Part shown: positions 1-8,315 of the stretch, piece by piece | How the letters are laid out: each line of letters begins with the position of its first letter | How positions within the stretch are numbered: position 1 is the stretch's first letter | Source of the DNA: Candidatus Omnitrophota bacterium | GTDB taxonomy: Bacteria > Omnitrophota > Gorgyraeia > Aquiviventales > Aquiviventaceae | Length of the DNA stretch: 49,996 bases | Direction of reading: 5' to 3' | NCBI GenBank assembly: GCA_016209275.1 | Contig: JACQWM010000028.1 | Coordinates: 1-49,996 of the forward strand | Made by a program: the position numbers and the translations under genes | Notes under the pieces: model-generated | What the model saw: only the letters and a program-made list of their open reading frames with translations | What the model was told of the DNA's origin: nothing | Database searches by the model: none

Positions 1-2
1 GG

Positions 3-200
3 CTGGAGGCCATTTCGGAGCGCCAGTGGGACTATGTCGTCACGATGGGCTGCGGCGACCAGTGTCCAACGCTGCCGGCGACGCATCATCTTGACTGGGA
101 GCTGCCCGATCCGGCCGGCGGGACGCTGGAAGCCGCCCGCCACATCCGTGATCACATTGCCGCGCGCGTGCGCGAGCTCATGGCGAGGGCCGACAAGTAG
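3..200 (+). CDS. arsC: Arsenate reductase / low-molecular-weight phosphatase family protein, C-terminal part
   Basis: Only the last 65 residues are in the window; the gene enters from the left edge and ends at TAG 198-200. The visible part carries the VVTMGCGDQCP segment and a later DWELPDPAGG segment, both typical of thioredoxin-coupled arsenate reductases of the low-molecular-weight tyrosine-phosphatase fold. The catalytic P-loop with the first cysteine would lie outside the window. The PiT gene starts 47 bases downstream; PiT transporters take up phosphate and can admit arsenate, so an arsenic or phosphate context is plausible. A related phosphatase without arsenate activity cannot be excluded from the C-terminus alone. 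Confidence 0.75.
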   Translation: MEAISERQWDYVVTMGCGDQCPTLPATHHLDWELPDPAGGTLEAARHIRDHIAARVRELMARADK

Positions 201-247
201 GCCGAGCATGAGGTACACGGGTATGTACCATCACAGAGAAGGGTGAC

Positions 248-1363
248 ATGATCATCTGGGTAGCACTCGCCGTACTGTTTCTGGCCTATACGAATGGGGC
301 CAATGACAACTTCAAAGGCGTCGCCACGCTGTTTGGCAGCCGCACAACGGACTACCGCAAAGCACTGTGGTGGGCGACCCTGACGACCTTCGCGGGTTCC
401 TGCGTCGCTCTCGCACTGTCTGGGGGATTGGTGAAAGCTTTTAGCGGCAAGGGGCTGGTCCCGGATCTCCTGACCCACGACCCACAATTCCTCTTGGCTG
501 TTGGCCTCGGAGCTGCCCTGACGGTCATGCTCGCGACCATCACAGGCTTTCCGATTTCCACGACCCATGCGCTCACCGGTGGGTTGGTCGGTGCAGGTCT
601 CGCCGCGGTCGGGACAGTCAATGCCGGCAAGTTAGGCCAGAGCTTCTTCATACCGCTGGCGATCAGTCCATTCGTGAGCTTTGGAGCGACCGCGTTGCTC
701 TATCCGGTGTTCCGATTCGCTCGTCTGAAGCTGGGGATCGAGCGTCAGATGTGTCTCTGTGTCGATGGCGGGGTTCCACAACCCGTCCTGGTTCAGCCGA
801 ATGGGACCGCCGTGCTTCGCTCGACCGGCTTGTCGCTGAGTGTCGGGCAATTGTCAGCCTGTGCCGAGCGCTATCAGGGTCACATTCTCGGCATCGATTC
901 ACAGTGGATCCTGGATCGACTGCACTTTCTTTCAGCCGGAGCGGTCAGTTTCGCCAGGGGCCTGAACGATACGCCGAAGATCGTCGCCCTTCTCATCGCC
1001 GCGCAGGCACTCCGAGTCCCGCTGTCCATGAGCCTGCTCGTGATCGGCCTCGCCATGGCGATCGGAGGGCTGCTGAATGCGCGACGGGTCGCCATGACCA
1101 TGAGCGAGCGGATCACAACGATGAACCATGGCCAAGGCTTCACGGCGAATCTGGTGACCGCGGTACTGGTGCTGTTCGCCTCGCGCTGGGGGCTTCCGGT
1201 GTCGACGACGCATGTGTCCTGCGGCAGCCTCTTTGGATTGGGCGCCGTCAATCGCACGGCGCAGTGGGGCGTCATTCGAACGATTGTGCTCTCATGGCTT
1301 GCGACCTTGCCCCTGGCCGCAGCCCTGGGGGCTGGAATCGTGTGGCTGAACCGTCTTTTTTAG
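248..1363 (+). CDS. pit: PiT-family inorganic phosphate transporter
   Basis: 371 residues, strongly hydrophobic, about ten membrane segments. Each half holds the family signature: an N-terminal GANDNFKG near residues 18-25 and a second copy of the pattern, ARGLNDTPK, near residues 237-245. Each half also has a ST-T-H motif (PISTTHAL and PVSTTHVS). PiT proteins are secondary carriers importing phosphate, often as a metal-phosphate complex, with protons or sodium. The start ATG follows a GAGAAGGG ribosome-binding sequence. There is no PhoU-like gene beside it. The arsC-like gene upstream suggests co-expression in phosphate or arsenate handling, which is inference. Confidence 0.93.
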   Translation: MIIWVALAVLFLAYTNGANDNFKGVATLFGSRTTDYRKALWWATLTTFAGSCVALALSGGLVKAFSGKGLVPDLLTHDPQFLLAVGLGAALTVMLATITGFPISTTHALTGGLVGAGLAAVGTVNAGKLGQSFFIPLAISPFVSFGATALLYPVFRFARLKLGIERQMCLCVDGGVPQPVLVQPNGTAVLRSTGLSLSVGQLSACAERYQGHILGIDSQWILDRLHFLSAGAVSFARGLNDTPKIVALLIAAQALRVPLSMSLLVIGLAMAIGGLLNARRVAMTMSERITTMNHGQGFTANLVTAVLVLFASRWGLPVSTTHVSCGSLFGLGAVNRTAQWGVIRTIVLSWLATLPLAAALGAGIVWLNRLF

Positions 1364-1366
1364 TCG

Positions 1367-1372
1367 TATAAT
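1367..1372 (+). promoter_or_regulatory. Possible -10 element of the trehalose operon
   Basis: A consensus TATAAT lies just after the pit stop codon, 45 bases before the otsA start. I see no good -35 hexamer at 16-18 bases upstream, so the call rests on the -10 sequence and its position at an operon boundary. Confidence 0.4.
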
Positions 1373-1416
1373 AGACCGTCATTGATCCTGACGCCGACAA
1401 AACACTAACGCATCCC

Positions 1417-3702
1417 ATGCGAATCACCCTTCGACTCATCCTCTCACTGGTCATCGCATCCTCGGCGGTGGTCTTTGTGTCCACCAGCTATGAGGCGCGG
1501 CAAGAACAGGTGCGCTTGCAGGATGAATTGGAGCGCAGAGCGGCCATTGTCGCTGACAGCCTGCAGGATCTTGCCGAACCGTTGATGGCCGACCCGGAGC
1601 GGCTGGCCGAGCTGCAGCGGCTCGTCGAGCGGTTTGGAAACCGGGAACGGTTGGCTGGCGTGGCGCTGTACGCCGCCGATGGGCAAACACTCGCGTTGAC
1701 CACCAACCTGCCGCGACAGTTCCATGGGCTACCGCCCCTCGCGGAGGAGGCGATTCAGGTCGATACCGCCCAGCACGGTTTCATCCAGGTCGGGGAACAG
1801 CGGTGGCACCTGTTTGCGCTGCCGATGCGTCGGGACGCCAGTCTCCTTGGCGCGTTAGTCCTCTTCCACGATGCGACCTACATCGAGACTCACGCCACGC
1901 AGCTCTGGCGGCAGAATTTCGTCCGCTTGCTCTTTCATGTGCTGCTCATCTCGCTGGTGACGCTGCTGATTGTGCGGTGGAGCCTGATCCGGCCGATGAG
2001 CCGGACCGTCGAGTGGATCAGACGCCTGAGGACCGGGGAGCCGGCCGATGACGCCTTGCCCAAGGAAGACCTGTTTGGGCCGCTCGCCCGTGAAGTCACG
2101 CACATGGCGAAGAGCCTGATGGCCGCCAAGGCCGCCGCGGAGGAGGAGGCCAGGCTTCGTCATGCTCGCGAGGCGCACTGGACCGCCGAGCGGCTGAAGG
2201 AACACGTCAAGTCGGTCCTGCAGGGCCGCACCCTGATCGTCGTGGCGAATCGTGAACCGTATCAGCACATCCGCGAAGGCCGGCACATTCGGTGGATGAT
2301 GCCGGCCAGCGGTTTGGTGACGGCGGTGGAACCGATCCTGCGGGCCTGCGGCGGAACCTGGGTTGCTCACGGCTCAGGGGATGCGGATCGCGAGACCGCC
2401 GATGCGCACGGCAAACTGAAGGTGCCGCCGGAGACCCCCGCCTATACGCTCAAGCGGGTCTGGTTATCGAAGGAGGAAGAGGACGGGTACTATTACCGCT
2501 TTGCGAATGAAGGCCTCTGGCCGCTCTGCCACATCGCGCATACGCGGCCCATCTTCAACGCCGACGCCTGGGCGGCGTACCAGCAGGTCAACGCCAAATT
2601 CGCCGCGGCCGTCTTGGAGGAGCTGGAGGGAATCGAGAATCCCTGTGTGCTGATCCAAGATTATCATTTCGCCCTCCTGCCGCGCCTGATCAAGGCCGCG
2701 CGGCCGGATGCGATGGTCGCACTCTTTTGGCATATTCCGTGGCCCAACCCGGAAGCCTTCGCCATCTGTCCATGGGCGCGAGACTTGCTCGATGGCATGC
2801 TGGGCGCGGATCTGCTCGGCTTTCACATTCAGTTCCACTGCAACAACTTCCTCGATACGGTGGATCGTCTCGTGGAATCTCGCATCGACTGGGAGCGGTT
2901 TGCGGTCAACCGGCGTGAGCAGAAGACCCTGGTCAGGCCGTTTCCGATCAGCATTGCCTCTGAGGACGCGGAGCAGCCGAGCGCTGGCAGCAGCGCACGC
3001 CCTGACGCCTCGACGCTCAGAGAAGGCCTGCTCAAGAACCTGGGCGTCGCGGCCGCCTATCTCGGTGTGGGGGTGGATCGTATCGACTACACCAAAGGCA
3101 TTGGGGAACGGTTCCGGGCCATCGAGCGGTTCCTGGAGCAGCACAAGGAGTTTCAGGGCCAATTCACCTTTGTGGAGCTAGGAGCCCCGAGCCGGACATT
3201 GATCAAACGCTATCATGATCTGGGCGCTGAGTTGGATGCCGAAACGGAGCGCATCAATCGGCGGTTTCAGACGCGCGCCTGGAAACCGATTGTGTTCCTC
3301 AAGAAACACCACAGCCACGCCGAGATCGCGCCCTTCTATCAGGCTGCGAACCTCTGTCTGGTCACGTCGCTCCATGATGGCATGAACCTGGTGGCCAAGG
3401 AGTTTATTGCGGCTCGGGCGGATGCGCAGGGCGTGCTCATCCTCAGCGGGCTCACCGGAGCGTCCCGCGAGTTGCCTGAGGCCCTGATCGTGAATCCATA
3501 CGATATTGACCAGACGGCAGACGCCATTCATGCCGCGCTCACCATGGATGAAGCCAAACAGCGAGCCAGGATGGAACGCATGCGGCAGACGATCCATGAG
3601 CGGAACATCTACCGGTGGGCCGCCGATCTGGTCAGCGAGCTGGCCCGGATCCGCCCTGATTCGTCGCGCCCGCGCGTGATCCAGGCACCACAAACAACAT
3701 GA
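1417..3702 (+). CDS. otsA: Trehalose-6-phosphate synthase with N-terminal membrane sensor-like region
   Basis: 761 residues, far longer than the roughly 470 of a plain OtsA. Residues 4-22 form a first membrane helix, about 25-165 an extracytoplasmic stretch, 168-188 a second helix, and 190-245 a HAMP-like linker with an Ala/Glu-rich coiled segment. The GT20 catalytic domain begins near residue 272 (TLIVVANREPY) and includes QDYHFALLPR, FWHIPWPNPE, the GVDRIDYTKGI segment and the late HDGMNLVAKE segment of the donor site. It would make trehalose 6-phosphate from UDP- or ADP-glucose and glucose 6-phosphate at the inner face of the membrane. It overlaps otsB by ATGA. The sensor-like front suggests control by an envelope or osmotic cue; this is inference. 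Confidence 0.92.
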   Translation: MRITLRLILSLVIASSAVVFVSTSYEARQEQVRLQDELERRAAIVADSLQDLAEPLMADPERLAELQRLVERFGNRERLAGVALYAADGQTLALTTNLPRQFHGLPPLAEEAIQVDTAQHGFIQVGEQRWHLFALPMRRDASLLGALVLFHDATYIETHATQLWRQNFVRLLFHVLLISLVTLLIVRWSLIRPMSRTVEWIRRLRTGEPADDALPKEDLFGPLAREVTHMAKSLMAAKAAAEEEARLRHAREAHWTAERLKEHVKSVLQGRTLIVVANREPYQHIREGRHIRWMMPASGLVTAVEPILRACGGTWVAHGSGDADRETADAHGKLKVPPETPAYTLKRVWLSKEEEDGYYYRFANEGLWPLCHIAHTRPIFNADAWAAYQQVNAKFAAAVLEELEGIENPCVLIQDYHFALLPRLIKAARPDAMVALFWHIPWPNPEAFAICPWARDLLDGMLGADLLGFHIQFHCNNFLDTVDRLVESRIDWERFAVNRREQKTLVRPFPISIASEDAEQPSAGSSARPDASTLREGLLKNLGVAAAYLGVGVDRIDYTKGIGERFRAIERFLEQHKEFQGQFTFVELGAPSRTLIKRYHDLGAELDAETERINRRFQTRAWKPIVFLKKHHSHAEIAPFYQAANLCLVTSLHDGMNLVAKEFIAARADAQGVLILSGLTGASRELPEALIVNPYDIDQTADAIHAALTMDEAKQRARMERMRQTIHERNIYRWAADLVSELARIRPDSSRPRVIQAPQTT

Positions 3703-4544
3703 GGTCGCTGAGCAGCCGGTGGACGACGATTCGACAGCGGATCGTGAGTGCCAGGCTCGTGCTCCTCTGCTGTGACGTTGACGGCACGCTGGCTCGGATC
3801 GCCGATCACCCCGCGCACGCTCAACTGCCGACAGGCACGAAGCGTCTTCTGAGGCAGTTGGTTGGCTTGCCGGGGTTTCGGGTGGTGTTCGTGAGTGGCC
3901 GGGCGCTGGCCGATCTGAAGCGGATCGTAGGAATTCAAGGCGCCTACTATGTTGGCAACCACGGCTTGGAAATGGCCGGGCCCAGCCTAGCCTTTACGCA
4001 TCCGCAAGCGCGGCGAGCGCGGCCGCGATTGCGCAGGCTAGCTCGGCAGCTCTCACGGGCGCTCCGCGATATCCCCGGCGCGTTGGTGGAGTGGAAGGGG
4101 TTGACCGTCAGCGCGCATTGGCGCTCGGTGCCGCCATCCGCGCACCGCCTGTTTCATCGGCGGGTGGAAGCCTGTGTGGGCTCGTGGCGTCGACGCGGGT
4201 GGCTTCGGCAGCGGCGGGGCAAGCGTGTCATCGAGCTGCTTCCGCCGGTGGCGTGGGATAAAGGCCGCGCGGTGACGTGGCTCCTTCGGCATCTGTCCCC
4301 TCGCGGCGGGGCGGCTGGCTGGTGGGTGATCTATCTCGGGGATGACCGGAGCGATGAAGATGCCTTCCGAGTCACGAACCGTCTGCGCGGCCTGACGGTG
4401 TTTGTGGGCCCGCGTCGAGTCGCCACCGCCGCGGCGTATTGGTTGAAGAGCCCGCGGGATGTCCAGCGGTGGTTCAGCGCGCTGCAGCGCGCGCAGAGCG
4501 AGGCGTTCGCCTCAAGGAGGGAGCCATGGACTGGAACCAACTGA
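3699..4544 (+). CDS. otsB: Trehalose-6-phosphate phosphatase
   Basis: 281 residues. HAD motif I is CCDVDGTLARIADHP near residues 24-38, with the nucleophile and acid/base aspartates at 26 and 28. The SGRALADL segment is motif II-like and the C-terminal GDDRSDEDAF holds the metal-binding acidic residues. It removes phosphate from trehalose 6-phosphate to give trehalose. Its ATG overlaps the otsA stop, so the two are probably translationally coupled. The protein is unusually rich in arginine but no domain is missing. Confidence 0.92.
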   Translation: MRSLSSRWTTIRQRIVSARLVLLCCDVDGTLARIADHPAHAQLPTGTKRLLRQLVGLPGFRVVFVSGRALADLKRIVGIQGAYYVGNHGLEMAGPSLAFTHPQARRARPRLRRLARQLSRALRDIPGALVEWKGLTVSAHWRSVPPSAHRLFHRRVEACVGSWRRRGWLRQRRGKRVIELLPPVAWDKGRAVTWLLRHLSPRGGAAGWWVIYLGDDRSDEDAFRVTNRLRGLTVFVGPRRVATAAAYWLKSPRDVQRWFSALQRAQSEAFASRREPWTGTN

Positions 4545-5212
4545 TGCTTGAGCCATTACGGTTGCTCGCGGAACAGCTGCAGATGCTGATCCCAAAAATG
4601 CTTGGGGCATTGCTGATTCTCGTGGCCGGCTGGTTGCTGGGCGGCATCGCGCGAGGGCTCATCGTCCGCCTGCTGCGGGCGATCGGTCTGGAGCGGCTGG
4701 CGGAGAAAGCCAAGATCAGCGAGCTGTTGCACCGTGGAGCCATTCGGCTGACGTTTGTGGAGCTGCTCGGCCAGCTCGTCTATTGGCTGCTGCTCGTGGC
4801 GGCGACGATCGTCGGGCTGCAGTTCGTCGGGATCGACGCGGCCGCCGAATGGCTGACGCGATTTGGGGCGTTCCTCCCGCGTATTATCGTCGGCATTGTG
4901 GTGTTTCTGTTCGGCATGCTCTTGGCGTCATTTTTGGGCGCGACCGTCCGCGCGGCCACCCTCAACGCCGGCTTGACGCATGGACACCTGGTGGGCCAAG
5001 CCGTCTACACGATGGTGCTGCTCGTCACCATCATCGTCGCGTTGGAACAGTTGCAGGTGGTCACCCGGACGATTGAAATCGCCCTGTACATCCTCATGGG
5101 GACGTTTGGCCTGGCCTTCGCGCTGGCCCTGGGCTTAGGCTCTCAGGGATTGGTCAAGCGGTTCCTCGAGGACATCCAATGGGAGAAACGGAAATCATCG
5201 AAGGGTCCATGA
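4526..5212 (+). CDS. Small MscS-like conserved-TM-helix membrane protein
   Basis: 228 residues with four or five hydrophobic helices (about 20-45, 75-100, 105-130, 150-170, 180-205) and short loops. The repeated amphipathic pattern around AGWLLGGIARGLIVRLLRAIGL and again near LGATVRAATLNAGL resembles the conserved TM-helix repeats found in MscS-superfamily and CmpX-like proteins. The beta domain of a full MscS is absent, so channel activity is uncertain. The start ATG at 4526 has an AAGGAGGG ribosome-binding site and overlaps the end of otsB by 19 bases. Placement inside a trehalose operon fits osmotic stress. Confidence 0.7.
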   Translation: MDWNQLMLEPLRLLAEQLQMLIPKMLGALLILVAGWLLGGIARGLIVRLLRAIGLERLAEKAKISELLHRGAIRLTFVELLGQLVYWLLLVAATIVGLQFVGIDAAAEWLTRFGAFLPRIIVGIVVFLFGMLLASFLGATVRAATLNAGLTHGHLVGQAVYTMVLLVTIIVALEQLQVVTRTIEIALYILMGTFGLAFALALGLGSQGLVKRFLEDIQWEKRKSSKGP

Positions 5213-5907
5213 GCTTGCCGTCGGAAGCCGGCACGCCGTTTCGTTTTTTCACGAGCTTCGTGCTGCAAGAAGCCACCGGGCTGCGCGCCGCGACCCTGCC
5301 GCAGCTGGCGGCGTTGTTGCGCAAGGTGCCGGAGGGCTGCATCTATTACCACACCCACTATTTTCTTCTGAGCCACCACTACCTGATCCCGGAGCCGCCG
5401 AATGACTTCGCCTATTGGGTGGCCGAAATCCTCGGCGAAGGGCGGCTCGGCGAATGGCTGGCGAGCATCGATACGATGGAGCACGCCACCCTCCAAAGCC
5501 TTCGGGAGGCATTTGCGTCGACGATTGAGCGGTATCTTGACCAGACCCCCTCGGCCCAGTTGAAATTCGCTTCCGAGGGCGAGGAGTTCTTCTTCGTCAA
5601 ATCGGTGCACGTGATCATGCCGACCGCGCATCAGGTCTCAACACTCGCCGGCTTTGCGCAAGCCCTGTCGCAGATCAGCATCCATTCGCTGTACTTCCAT
5701 ATGTTTGACGCGCGGCTGCGGCTGGGCCAGTCGACGAATGATTTTGCGATCTGGTTTGAGGAACAGCTGGGCTTAGGGCCGCTCGCGGAGCAGGTCGCAC
5801 AGCTGGATCCCTACGCGCGCACGCTCGAGTCTCTGCGGACCATGCTGTTGGCCATGGTGCAGCAGGAGCTCGATCGTCAGGGAACATCGCATGCCGCAGC
5901 TCGCTGA
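5179..5907 (+). CDS. DUF5752-type protein linked to trehalose synthase
   Basis: 242 residues, soluble, no signal peptide. The sequence looks like an internal duplication. Both halves have a His/Tyr-rich core (IYYHTHYFLLSHHYL and SIHSLYFHMFDAR), followed by NDFAYWVAEILGEGRLGEWLA in the first half and NDFAIWFEEQLGLGPLAEQVA in the second. I recall this family as DUF5752, commonly next to TreT-like glycosyltransferases; no reaction is known to me. It overlaps the preceding gene by 34 bases and the following gene by 17. A second possible start is ATG 5209, behind AAGGG. Confidence 0.65.
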   Translation: MGETEIIEGSMSLPSEAGTPFRFFTSFVLQEATGLRAATLPQLAALLRKVPEGCIYYHTHYFLLSHHYLIPEPPNDFAYWVAEILGEGRLGEWLASIDTMEHATLQSLREAFASTIERYLDQTPSAQLKFASEGEEFFFVKSVHVIMPTAHQVSTLAGFAQALSQISIHSLYFHMFDARLRLGQSTNDFAIWFEEQLGLGPLAEQVAQLDPYARTLESLRTMLLAMVQQELDRQGTSHAAAR

Positions 5908-7144
5908 TTACAGTCCCATTGTCGGGGCCAGCACCGTCGAGGAGCTGCGCGCCTTAGCCCAGCACGTGGCCGGACGGCGGGTGGTGATGGTGAATTCCAC
6001 CCGCGTCGGCGGCGGGGTCGCCGAGATTTTGGAGCGCATGGTGCCGCTGCTGCAGGAGCTGGGCCTGCAGGTCCGCTGGGAGGTCATCGAAGGCACGGAG
6101 CCGTTTTATCGGGTGACCAAGGCGTTCCACAATGCGCTGCACGGCAAGGCCGAGACGATCACGCCGGAGATGTTTGACACATTTCTGGAGACGGGACGGC
6201 GCAATGCGCAGCGATTGACGTTGGACGATGATGTGGTGTTCATCCATGATCCGCAGCCGATGACCCTGGTTGATGAGCGGGATCGCGCCCCGCAGTCGAA
6301 ATGGCTGTGGCGCTGCCATATTGATGTCTCGCGGCCGAGCCAGCTCGTGTGGAAATTCCTCCAGCCCTACATTCTCAAATTCGATGCCGCGGTCTACTCT
6401 TCTTCGGCGTTCGCGCAACAGATGGCGATGCGGCAAATACTCATCGCTCCGTCGATCGATCCGCTCAGCGATAAGAATCGCGAGCTGCCTCCAGAGGAGA
6501 TCCAGGCGATCCTGCAGCGGCTGAATGTGCCGCAAGACCGGCCGATCATCACGCAGGTTTCGCGGTTTGACTACCTCAAAGATCCGGTCGGGGTGATCGA
6601 AGCGTTCCGGCGAGTCCGCAAGTCGATCAAGTGCCGGCTGGTGTTGGCTGGTGGATCTGCGAGCGATGATCCGGAAGGAGAGGAAGTGTTGAACCGCGTC
6701 CGCGAAGCCGCCAACGGCAGCGCCGACATCCACTTGCTGATGCTGCCTCCAAACAGCCACATCGAGATCAACGCGCTTCAGCGCGCCTCGGCGGTCGTCG
6801 TCCAGAAATCCATCCGGGAGGGATTCGGGCTGACGGTCTCCGAGGCGCTCTGGAAAGCCCGGCCGGTCGTCGCCTCGGCGGTCGGCGGAATTCCCCTGCA
6901 AGTGAAGCACCGGCACAGCGGGTTACTGGTGCATAGCGTGGAGGGGGCTGCCTACGCCATCAAGCAGCTGCTTGGCAATCCGGAGTATGCGAAACGGCTT
7001 GGCGAGAACGGCCGAGAGCATGTTCGCCAGAATTTCCTGCTGACCCGGCATCTGCGGGACTACCTGCTGACGTTCTTGACCTTAGACGGCTCAGGCGACT
7101 TGAGGTATTTGAACGGTTCCGGCGGCCCACGTCTGCGACAATGA
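5891..7144 (+). CDS. treT: Trehalose synthase, TreT-type GT4 glycosyltransferase
   Basis: 417 residues with the two Rossmann halves of a GT-B enzyme. The N-terminal half has VNSTRVGGGVAEIL and HDPQPM. The C-terminal half has the nucleotide-sugar site: SRFDYLKDPVGVI, LVLAGG and the REGFGLTVSEALWKARPVVAS segment with its E-x7-E pattern. This layout matches TreT, which joins NDP-glucose and glucose directly, a reversible route without a phosphorylated intermediate. The organism would therefore have two trehalose routes in one operon. A trehalose phosphorylase-like activity is the main alternative. It overlaps genes on both sides. Confidence 0.85.
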   Translation: MPQLADYSPIVGASTVEELRALAQHVAGRRVVMVNSTRVGGGVAEILERMVPLLQELGLQVRWEVIEGTEPFYRVTKAFHNALHGKAETITPEMFDTFLETGRRNAQRLTLDDDVVFIHDPQPMTLVDERDRAPQSKWLWRCHIDVSRPSQLVWKFLQPYILKFDAAVYSSSAFAQQMAMRQILIAPSIDPLSDKNRELPPEEIQAILQRLNVPQDRPIITQVSRFDYLKDPVGVIEAFRRVRKSIKCRLVLAGGSASDDPEGEEVLNRVREAANGSADIHLLMLPPNSHIEINALQRASAVVVQKSIREGFGLTVSEALWKARPVVASAVGGIPLQVKHRHSGLLVHSVEGAAYAIKQLLGNPEYAKRLGENGREHVRQNFLLTRHLRDYLLTFLTLDGSGDLRYLNGSGGPRLRQ

Positions 7145-7947
7145 CGTCCGCCATTGATCTTGCTCGTCACCGGCCGACGGCCCTGATCACCGGCTCGAGC
7201 GGCGGTATTGGCTTCGAGCTGGCCACGCTGTTTGCCCGCGATCGCTACAACCTCGTCCTTGTTGCGCGCCGCCTGGATGAATTGATGCGCATCGCCGAGG
7301 CGTTTGAGCGCGCGCATGGCGTGGCCGTTCGGGTGATCGCCAAAGATCTCTCCTCGCCGGACGCAGCGTCGGACATCGCCCAAGAGCTCAAGCGCCAGCG
7401 GGTCCATGTCGATGCGCTCGTCAACAATGCCGGCTATGCCCTGTATGGCCGATTTGCGACGACGGATCTTGAGGATGAGCTGCGGATGATGCAGGTCAAC
7501 ATGGGAACGCTCACACAGCTGACCAAGTTGCTGCTGCCGGATATGCTCGCGCACCGCTCGGGAAAGATTCTCAATGTCGCCTCGACCGCGGCCTTTGTTC
7601 CCGGGCCGCTGATGGCCGTGTATTACGCGACGAAGGCGTATGTGTTATCATTCTCTGAAGCGCTGGCCAATGAGCTGCGGGAGGCCGGCATTACCGTGAC
7701 CGCCCTCTGTCCCGGGCCCACGGAGTCCGGGTTTCAAGAGCGGGCCGGGTTGGATCGCCGGGTGCGGCTGGTGCGGGGCCGGCTGATGGATGCGAAGGCC
7801 GTCGCGGCGATCGGCTATCGAGGCATGATGGCCGGTGTACCGGTGGTGATTCCCGGCTGGACGCATCGCGCCATGGTCTCGCTGGCCAGGCTCGCGCCTC
7901 GGCGGTTGGTGCTCAGGAGCATTCGGTTTCTGCAAGAGCGGGTGTAA
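7141..7947 (+). CDS. Short-chain dehydrogenase/reductase
   Basis: 268 residues. The cofactor loop is TGSSGGIGFELA (TGxxxGIG) near residues 17-28, followed by ARRLDEL with an arginine pair favouring NADP. NNAGYA and the catalytic YYATK (Y-x3-K) with an upstream serine (NVAST) are present. It is closest in look to DltE/YqjQ-type SDRs; the substrate cannot be told from sequence. Its ATG overlaps the treT stop, making it the last gene of the trehalose cluster by spacing. Confidence 0.85.
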   Translation: MTSAIDLARHRPTALITGSSGGIGFELATLFARDRYNLVLVARRLDELMRIAEAFERAHGVAVRVIAKDLSSPDAASDIAQELKRQRVHVDALVNNAGYALYGRFATTDLEDELRMMQVNMGTLTQLTKLLLPDMLAHRSGKILNVASTAAFVPGPLMAVYYATKAYVLSFSEALANELREAGITVTALCPGPTESGFQERAGLDRRVRLVRGRLMDAKAVAAIGYRGMMAGVPVVIPGWTHRAMVSLARLAPRRLVLRSIRFLQERV

Positions 7948-7961
7948 CACAGGAGGGATCG

Positions 7962-8222
7962 ATGACCCATAGTGTCGGACTGTTATTGCTAGCGGCGGTG
8001 GGCGGCTACTGGGTGTTGGAGCGCGCTGAGACCCACAAGAAGGGGTTGAAGCGCATCGGGCGCCTTGTGGCGGCCGTGGTCATGATCGTCAGTTTGGTCG
8101 GCGTCCTCTGCAAGGTCTGGTGCGTGGCCAGCGGCAATTGCGTCGGGATGGGCAAGTGGGGCATGCACGGCGGCTACTGCCCAATGTCCGGAAAGATTCC
8201 CCACGCCTCCCCGGCGCCCTGA
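7962..8222 (+). CDS. Small membrane protein with Cys/Met/His-rich tail, unknown function
   Basis: 86 residues with two predicted membrane helices (about 4-21 and 32-52). The tail, from residue 50 on, holds four cysteines, several methionines and a histidine (CKVWCVASGNCVGMG and HGGYCPM). A strong AGGAGGG ribosome-binding site sits 5 bases before the ATG. The residue pattern could bind metal or form disulfides, but I do not recognise the family. It is followed by a terminator, so it closes the upstream transcription unit. Confidence 0.7.
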   Translation: MTHSVGLLLLAAVGGYWVLERAETHKKGLKRIGRLVAAVVMIVSLVGVLCKVWCVASGNCVGMGKWGMHGGYCPMSGKIPHASPAP

Positions 8223-8261
8223 GGCGTTTCCCCCCACGATCGTGTGAGCAGCGTCGAGTAG

Positions 8262-8299
8262 AAGCCGCTGCGGCGCGTTGACAGGCCGCAGCGGCTTTT
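8262..8299 (+). terminator. Rho-independent terminator overlapping a promoter
   Basis: A perfect 13-bp stem (AAGCCGCTGCGGC at 8262-8274 and its complement at 8285-8297) with a 10-base loop runs into TTTT. The -35 hexamer of the next gene sits in the loop. Confidence 0.85.
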
Positions 8300-8307
8300 G
8301 GTAGAAT
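8278..8307 (+). promoter_or_regulatory. Sigma-70-type promoter giving a near-leaderless mRNA
   Basis: TTGACA 8278-8283 and TAGAAT 8302-8307 are 18 bases apart. The expected transcription start, about 8314, lies at the GTG start codon 8316 of the next gene, so the mRNA would have almost no leader. Confidence 0.75.
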
Positions 8308-8315
8308 AGCGTAAC

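Noticed and set aside
212-229. Small inverted repeat GGTACA/TGTACC before pit
   Set aside because: A 6-bp stem with a 6-base loop is expected often by chance and no T run or promoter overlaps it.
751-1371. A 206-codon + strand open frame inside pit
   Set aside because: It is out of frame with a clear PiT transporter, composition is Arg/Ser/Pro-rich and no domain is visible.
5954-6916. A 320-codon open frame on the minus strand opposite treT
   Set aside because: It is an antisense shadow of a gene with clear GT4 motifs.
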